The position numbers and the translations under genes are program-made. A DNA stretch of 64,000 bases from Echinarachnius parma. Lineage: Eukaryota > Echinodermata > Echinoidea > Clypeasteroida > Echinarachniidae. The stretch is taken from the NCBI GenBank assembly GCA_037951105.1, contig JBAMJV010008883.1:1-64000 (forward strand), given 5' to 3'. Positions 36,568 to 45,500 of the stretch are shown piece after piece (position 1 is the first letter of the stretch; every line of letters starts with the position of its first letter). Below the pieces are notes generated by a model that did not search any database, had not been told where the DNA came from, and worked only from the letters and a program-made list of their open reading frames with translations.

Positions 36568-39500
36568 ACTGAGATGACTTTCAAGCAATTGTTTTGGTCT
36601 CGGCCGCGGACAAATTGGTCTTGGTCCGGTGAACGGCAAATCATCCCCCCCCCCCAGGTGTAAGAACCTGTCTACGCCACTGTATACAGAGCAGCAATAG
36701 TGGATCAATAACATGGATAAAAGTCCCAAGAGAACAGACAAACGTAAAATGATTAAAGGGATAGTTGAGTATTGGTCAAACTTAACTTTAGTAACCAAAA
36801 CCTGCACGATTACGATACAAACTAATAGTTATAACTTCACCATGCTCGAAAAGTATACACAATTACAAACGACAAAGTAAAACCCCTGTTATCATTCAAA
36901 AAGAGCCGTTACAACTCGAAGTGTCAAATTAACTCGGCGCGAAGCACTAGCGTTGTAGGTCCTAATACGGGACTGTATAGTGCAGTGTGCGGTAATACGG
37001 GACTGTTAGTAGTGCAGTCACTGTGTGCGGTAATACTATACAGTAGTACGATTATTATGTATCGCAACCATAGAAGTATGACTCCAACACTGCCGTTGAC
37101 GCAACTCGCAAGCCCCATTCGCATTCGTTCGCCTTTCGTTCACAGTCGCGCTAACACACGGAGAGACTGGTCCATGAGGCGCATATATCACTGATTTTTT
37201 GCGGAATGGAAGGAAAAATCATAATCTTAATCCACCCGGTAGTTGGATCACATATTGGAGAGTAAATTGCTGGTAAGTACCGTATCATATGTATAGTTTT
37301 AAGCACAATTAGCGTGCACACAAATATTCAGTCTTTTATCAGGAGAACATAGAACGCTAGTGCCTCGCACTAGCGGTTCTAAAAAGTGATACCCGGGCGT
37401 CAACCACTTTTATATGATATTTTGAAAGCAAATTTCACAACAATTAGAGCATTTGAATGGAAATTATTATTATTTCCCATGTTTTTTTCGATGATCTTTC
37501 ATATGGAATTGAAATCAACCAAATCCGTTACAATCGATGTTGGGGGGGCACTTTGGAAATTACCAAAACTCAACTTGGCCTTTAATTTGCAGTTCAGATA
37601 ATAAAAGAAAACTAATCCTGTTTATGCTCCGAGGAACCGAAAAAGTGGTGGGATGGTTAAAGGGGATAATTTAACGTATGCCTAATTGGTAGAATTGCTA
37701 ATATTTTCCCTCTATTACAGCCCATAAATTTTTATCTTCGATTGATTTTCCCTTCCTTGCGATTGCCTTCAAGGAACCAGCATGGTACCAGTGAGCTTCT
37801 TCGTTTTCCAAAACGGCTTACTGTTCCAAAGCACAAATCAGCAGGAGTCGAGCCAGGAACCCGGCAGGCGACAGGCCGTGGGTTCCCGCATCATCGCGGC
37901 CACCGTGGAAGGGGTCATCGTGGCTGACCTATCGGCAGGACAGGAGGTCGAAACCACCTTCTTGGAACTAAACGTGAGGAACCGATTGCTATATTAAAGG
38001 GATCAAGCAACGTCGTCAAAACATTGCCAAATTATACTATAGAACGCCAACAGTTCTCACTTACATTGTTGTATACAAAAGAAGCCTGGAACAGGTGTCG
38101 CTTTTCCTTTCGTTATACTCGCAAACGATAATTATCGTACGATTTATGATTGCAATGTTTGAATTTGAAGAACTCTTGCGTATAAAATAAATGCAATGAG
38201 TTACTACTTGAGAAATATCACTTCGCCATAACAGTTATAACATCCATTTCACATATAATGTTCAATCATCATTCGGTGGACATATGTGGGATCACAGAAA
38301 TACGCATATTATCAACCCTTTGATTAGTTTCGCATATGCCAACAAAGTAACTTACTATAAGCTGATAAGCGCGTGGGGTATGGATCCAATCCGTCACTTA
38401 TATACATTTGGTATCCCCTATCTTTCTCTGTATATAGTATGTAGGAATCACTTTTCTCTCGAGCCATGGGCTTTATTTTGTGGTACCCTCGACACATGTT
38501 GTCCTACATAAATATTGTGCTTTTTAAAGATATCAATAAACCGAATTGAATTTAAATTTATGATTCACCAAAGGTCACGGCGGAAGGTGAGACCGTTGAT
38601 ACTAGGTCTTGCGTGTTCTGGGAAAAAACACAAACTGGTGGTCGATGGTCGACGGAGGGATGTCGACGTGAGGACGACCCCGACTTCGACAGGATACGAT
38701 GTTTGTGCAACCATCTCACCAGTTTTGCCGTTCTTATGGTAAGTAGTTTCGTTTGCATCGTTTTGATATTTCATTACAACTATCAGTTGATGGACTTCAA
38801 TTATCATTATCATGATAAATATAATATCCCATACGGTACCTTATTGTTTCAGATTGATGAATAATTGTTTTTGTTATATAATGTAAAATATGTTTTTGTT
38901 TCAATTTACATGTTATAACATTTATTACTAATGGGCTCCAATTATCATTTTCACGATGCCTATAATATCCCATACGGTATACGGTACCTCCTTGTTTCAA
39001 ACTGTTGAGTATGACATTGTTGTAATAGAATATAAATTATCATAATTCATTGTACAATGTTGTATGATACATAATACATCTATGAATGTATCAAGCTCTA
39101 TGACGATCGGTGCATATTATTTTCAGTATTTCAATAGCAAAATAATCGCTGTTATATCTTTAGGATATATCTGGCAATATCGGGTATTTGATCCTGGATA
39201 TCTTTGGAATGATCGGCTGTATCGTGTCCATCGTGTTTCTGACCATCTTGCTTATAACCTACATCTGCGTCAAGTAAGTCTTACAATGCATTATTGTCTC
39301 CGGTTTACCCATGATGTGATAGTTATCATGCTAGCTTAAAGGGATAGTTCAGTTTTGGTCTAGAGGGCGCTGCACGAAATAATTTTTTGGTGAGATAATG
39401 AAAAGCTGAGTGTAGAATTTGAAAGAGCATACGATTATAATGGCGGAACAAAGTCAACAAACTTTATTTGATCAAAATCGATTCAGAAACGGCTGAAATA

Positions 39501-42500
39501 TCAATAAATATATCCGATCTGAATAAATCTTGGCCCCAGATTTATTTGACGATTTTGTAAAAATTTGTAAAATGCTTGCACTTTTTCAAAAATTTTCAAG
39601 GAAGTTTAAAAATAGTTGTTGATGATCTCTCTTTTTAATCATTATTTCAACAAAATATCACTTGCATAATTTTTTATGAAAAATGTTGAAACCAATGCTT
39701 TTTAAGAGAGCGCCCTCTTGTGTTTTAAAGGGAGAGATCCACTTTTGCAAGCCAAAATTCAAAAGTTGCGAGGTTATTGTCTTATATGAAAGGAAATGTC
39801 CCTCCCAGTGTCACGGGCCGATTTAATCGGCCCAGGTTCCGCCACCAGAACGTTTGGGCCGATATAATCGGCCCACACTTTGACAAGCTTTTGCATGCTT
39901 ACTGAGTCAGGTCATGAGCTGTAAGCTCAACTGTGATTGGTCGAGAAGTATGGCAACGGATGATGTAAAAGATAAAGTCTCTATTTGTGTTGTCCAATCA
40001 CAATGATTGTTTCTTTTTCCCCTTGTTTGGTTTGGTTTTTATCTGTTTTTTAGTTACGTGAATCAGCCCGGAAGTGGTTGTATCGATACGTGTGTGTATG
40101 AGTGATGAGTACGTGTATATAAGTGACGTATGCGCTACGTGCGATGCGCTACTCGTATGTGTCAACGTGGTCGCTATTTCATGCGATATTTTCAGTACAT
40201 GATTTACAGTGATTTTGAGCTAACTTTGGAAGTTCTCGGAACCAAGAATGAGTGTTTCAACGGAGGACGAGGAGCCATTTATCAACCTAGAATCGGCATT
40301 TATCAAGATATTTTTGGTAACTGATGATTACTACATTTATATCAAACGTCAACACCATACAGACACGGACACAGAAATAAAATTGTCTGAATAATACGAT
40401 ATTTTCGTGGGATTCTCGTACATCTAGCTAGGCCGCTAGGGCGCTAGGCAGTAAGCTAAGTTGACGCCAGGCCGGCCGGCCAGGCGCGCGATGTCGGGGA
40501 TTCCCGTTGAGTGTTGATCGAAGCTGGAAGTTTCGCCAACATTATTTTTATCATTTTGTGTTTTGCTCAGTAACTTCCCCATAATATCACTAGAAGAAAA
40601 ACCAAATAATTGACTGGGAGTGTGATTATTGATAATTATTTTCTATCTGCAGACTACAGATCATTCACAATTAATTTTTTATTCCCACTCGAATTGATCG
40701 AAGTCGAAGTCGTGGTCGTGGAAGATTTTGTTGGTACTGTGCCTTTGCGTACACCAGAAAATTGTACCTTTTATCCCTAAAAATTATTACAATGAGGGCG
40801 CTCTACATAAAACTGATTTGAAAATGTACGAATATAATATACGTTCAAAATGATATAACCAATACATGACATATCTTACAGAAAATTGTATAAAACCTAA
40901 CTATAGACGGTCCAAGGCAGAATAAATATGCTGCATAATCATATTTTCGCAATATTTCATATGTGACATCGACGCACAATTTTGGCGATAAAAATGCCAT
41001 CAAACATCATATGAAGACAAACTTTTTTTCCCCAGGAAGATAAATGTATATGCTACAATGTGTATGTAAAAATGGATTATGTTTGTTACTCATTATATGA
41101 TAAAATGCTGTGGTCAGGTGCAGATTTGATTTTGAAATTTGTATTGCATGGCTTAGAGAGGGCGCCCTACTCAACAATGAGGGCGCTATTTATCAAAAAA
41201 AGATAGAAAACGCGAGAGTATACCGTAAGCTTCAAAATGATATATGACGTGTTGGGAAAGCTTTGAAGGAAGTGTTCCAAAATTATCAATCAACTTGACA
41301 CTGTAATTCACCATAAATATGCCTGACACTGGCAACAGTGCTATATGACACAGATAGGGTTAATAGCATGCCTGAAAAAATTAGGGCTTGAAATCTCTTT
41401 TTCGTGGAGTTATAGACCTAAAACTGAATAAACTGAGGGACGTCGGTTAATTATGTACATACGTATTTTTGGCCGGTGAGTAAGTTCGTACATAGATTTC
41501 ACGGAGTGCCAGATCGGAATGCATGACCCCTACGTGACCCCCGCTAGCTACGTGAGCCGCGCATAAGTACTAATGTGTGAGCGTTTACCAAGCAAAATAC
41601 CCAAACTTCGCTTAAACTGACTACATGTAATTTATATATTCTTTCTTTTTGCGATCTTTTTCCGTGACATACGTTAACAAATGTCGGCTTCACAATACCT
41701 TTACGAGAATTAGTACTATATTGTTGTAATACTATGCTAAATCAGTTGAACTCCTTTATTGACCGATATATAGTTTAAATGGAGGGACGCATTCGTTTTT
41801 CATTCGTAGAATCCAAATTAGAGGGCTGTTCGCTCTGATTTTTTTTTTGCGTGTTACATTGATCCCCATCCGTCAACTGAAAGCTGTTGAGACGTTTTGT
41901 AAAAGTGGATCTGTCCCTTTAATGGCTCTTTTTTAATGTTAACATGCTTTTTACTTGGTCGTTTGTAATTTTCTATACCTTTCGAGCATGGTGGAGTTAT
42001 AATTATTAGTTTGTCATGTTATTGTGCAGGTTTTGGTTACTAAATCTCAGCCTTACCAAAACTGTACTACCCCTATATGTATATACACTACTCACAACAA
42101 TTAAGTACCCCCTAGCATTTTTCATATATATCTCAAAAAGTATTTCACCGATTTTGATCATTCAAACGGTAATGGATGCGGAATTTTCTTACGCACAGTG
42201 TGAATGGTATATGGTTCCCATAGCATTACGTTTTCATCATAAAAAATGAATTTTCTAAAACAAAGTGCAAACAAAAAGTTGCACTTTCAGTTTTATGTGG
42301 CATAGTGGGTACACGAGTAAGCTTTTGAAAACTGGTTCCACTGTGAACAATGCAGCAGTAGTACTGCATTAAATAACAGATTAGTGAATTAGGCCAACTC
42401 CAATAAAGATGAAAACAGGACATGACTTCGGCCATTCTAATCCCCAACAATTTCATATTGAAAGGCCTATTGTTTTAGAAAAATGCATTTTTGTGTCAGT

Positions 42501-45500
42501 AAGAACAATGCAGCAGTAGTAGTGGATTACATAATAGATTTGTGTGTCGGGTCATCTTCAATAAAGATGTCTACTCGTATACAAAATGTACCCACTATAA
42601 TGAAACTGACAGTGCAACTTTTTGGGGGGCACTTTGTTTGAGAAAATTCATTTTTTGATGATGAAAACGTAACGCTATGGCAACCATTTACCACTCACAT
42701 TGTGCGTAAGAAAATTGCGCATCCATTACCGTTTGAATGATCAAAATCGGTGAAATTCTTTTTGAGATATATGAAAAAATGCTAGCGGGGTACTTACTTG
42801 TTGTGAGTAGTGTATACCCATGTATCACTCTATCTAGATATATCTAGATATATTTTGTATTATCCTTTTGTTTTGTCATCATATTAATTTGAAAACAATA
42901 TATATAACATTTTATTTTGTTTTTGTTTCGTACTTAGATAACTTGCAATATTAATTTTCACATGGAAAGTGAATTGAACGTGGCCAATTTGATCGTAACA
43001 AGTACAAGTATCTCCGTCGTGGCACTGCACACCATACATACTTATACATACATACATACATACGGTCTACAAGGCTATAGTTATTCAAAATAACATAAAG
43101 TGAGTTAGATTGCATTGTTGATATAGTATTTGATGAATTTCGTTATTTTGTTATTGTTATAATTATCATTTAAACCCGAAACCTCGATTATGAGAAGTAT
43201 TAATAATAGTAAAAAGTAGTAGTAGTTGTAGAAGAAGTAATTGTAGTAATATAAGTAATAATTATATGACGAATTTATATAGCGCTTAATGCAAACAAGC
43301 CTCTAAGCGCTTTAGAAAAGGAAATTAGAGTATACGAAGTAAAGAAGTAGAGAGTGGTTGAGCTATGACTGATAATGTTGTTTGAAGAGATGATTTTATA
43401 GATTATCTTTGAATGAGTCAATTGAGGAAGAGTTCTTGACCCAGTTATGCAGAGCGTTCCATAAATACGGGCCAATAAAGGAGAATGTCCGTTCATCATA
43501 AGATCTTGAAAACACTTTTGGTATAACAACAAAATTTTGAGTGGCAGATCTGAGTCTTCTCGTTGGTGCATACGGGACAATCAAATTTCTTAAATAGCTA
43601 GGGGCATTGCCTGTAGAACATTTAAACATTATAAACAATATTTTAAAATGTATGCGTAAATAAACAGGCAGCCAATGAAGATTATACAATACAGGGGTAA
43701 TATGGTCGTGGTGTTTAGAACGAGTAATAAATCTGGCAGACGCATTTTGTAGACGTTGTAGTCTTGAAATCTCAATGTCAGGTATACCAGCAAGAAGACT
43801 ATTGCAATAGTCAAGATGTGATGTAATGAAAGCATGGACAAGTTTTTCAGATAATGATTGATCCAAATACTTCCTCAATTTACCAATTGTATAGATGCCA
43901 GACCATCCAGCACTAACAGTTTTACTAACTTGATCTTTTAATTGGAGATGTTCATGGAATATAATGCCTATAGATTCCTAGTCTTTGGAACAGGCTGCAC
44001 AAAAGTATCTCCAATTTTAACTAATGGGATAGAACAACAAGGACGGAAGCGTGAGCTTATATAAATAATTTTTGTTTTTGTGTCATTAAATTTAAGTTTA
44101 TTTTGAGTGGCCCAAGACTTAATGTCTGCAACACAAGATTCCAAGCGTTGAATAGCACTAAGGTTTTCTAATGGGTCAAAATCAATATATAATTGTTCAT
44201 CATCTGCATATATGATATGATTGATTTGGTGTTCAGAAATAATGTCACTGAGTGGGCTGGTATAAAATGAAAAAGCAGGCGCGCCAATGACAGACCCCTG
44301 TGGAACACCACAATTAAGAAGACTCGTATCATGTTCGTAATTCCCGTACAATGTATGTAAACCCAAAACGAACTATACTAAGAATGGATGTCTCTACTCA
44401 AGTGCTCAGTTATGTAATGGTTTACCTGAACATGTAAGATTAATGGATAATTGTATAGCTTTTGAAAATAAAATAGATAATTTGTTGCTTTAGTTTAGTA
44501 AGCTAAAACCCATTTTTAATGTTCGATTGTTGATTTATGCACAATTTCAAATTTATACTGTGTATTTGCACTTTATAATCTGCATAATGTGTTGAAAACA
44601 GCCTATTTGGCTGATCGAGGGCTTTTAACCGTGTTAACATGGAATACACCAAACCAAACCAAGTAGTAGTAGTAGTAGTGGTAGTGGTAGCGGTTGTGGA
44701 AGTGGTGGTGGCAGTATTGGTAGCGGTAGTTGTAGTAATGTTATTATCATTATACTCACCACATACAGGAAGATACGAAGCAGACAAGCACAGCGCATCC
44801 ACATCAACTTATGCGTGGCGCTATGGTGTCTCTACCTCGTCTTCATTGTCGGGATCGATCGCCGTCACCCGGAGTTGGGCTGCATCGCCGTCGGTTTCAT
44901 CCTCCACTTCTTCCTCCTCGCATCAATGACGTGGATGCTTGCCGAGGCCGTGTACATGTACATCCTCCTCGTCAATGTCCATAGAGGGACTGTCTCAAAG
45001 TTTATACGGATCGCCAGCTTGCTCGCATGGGGTAAATTGTTTTTCTTTCCCTTAATTACTTTAATTTGAGCATTAGTCGATCCAATCATAACAACAATTC
45101 TCTATTCATCGATGGCGTGGTTGATTATAAATCTGTATTTCCAATTAATGAATATCTATTTCAAGCCGTATTTTGCTTCCTTTAATTTTTCATAGGTTCA
45201 CCTGTAGTCGTGTGCATTATCGTCGTTTGTATTGACACATCATTTTATCTGGGAGATGGCACGTAGTAAGTACATCTTATACAGTATAGTGGCATAACAC
45301 AATTATTATAATGATTATGATAAAACTTAACGTTAAATATCACGTTGAAATTTAGGGGAAATGTTCTGCCCAACCTTTAGATACATTTTTATATAGAAAA
45401 TTATTATGTTATTTATGCTAGCCAGATACATTGATATTATGATTATTAGTTCAGCGATGCTATGATATACAATTTGAAATTTAGCGCCCTTTCAGTGAGA

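Noticed and set aside
40130..40324. Small frame inside the nested 2.2-kb element
   Set aside because: No transposase motif and short; could be chance.
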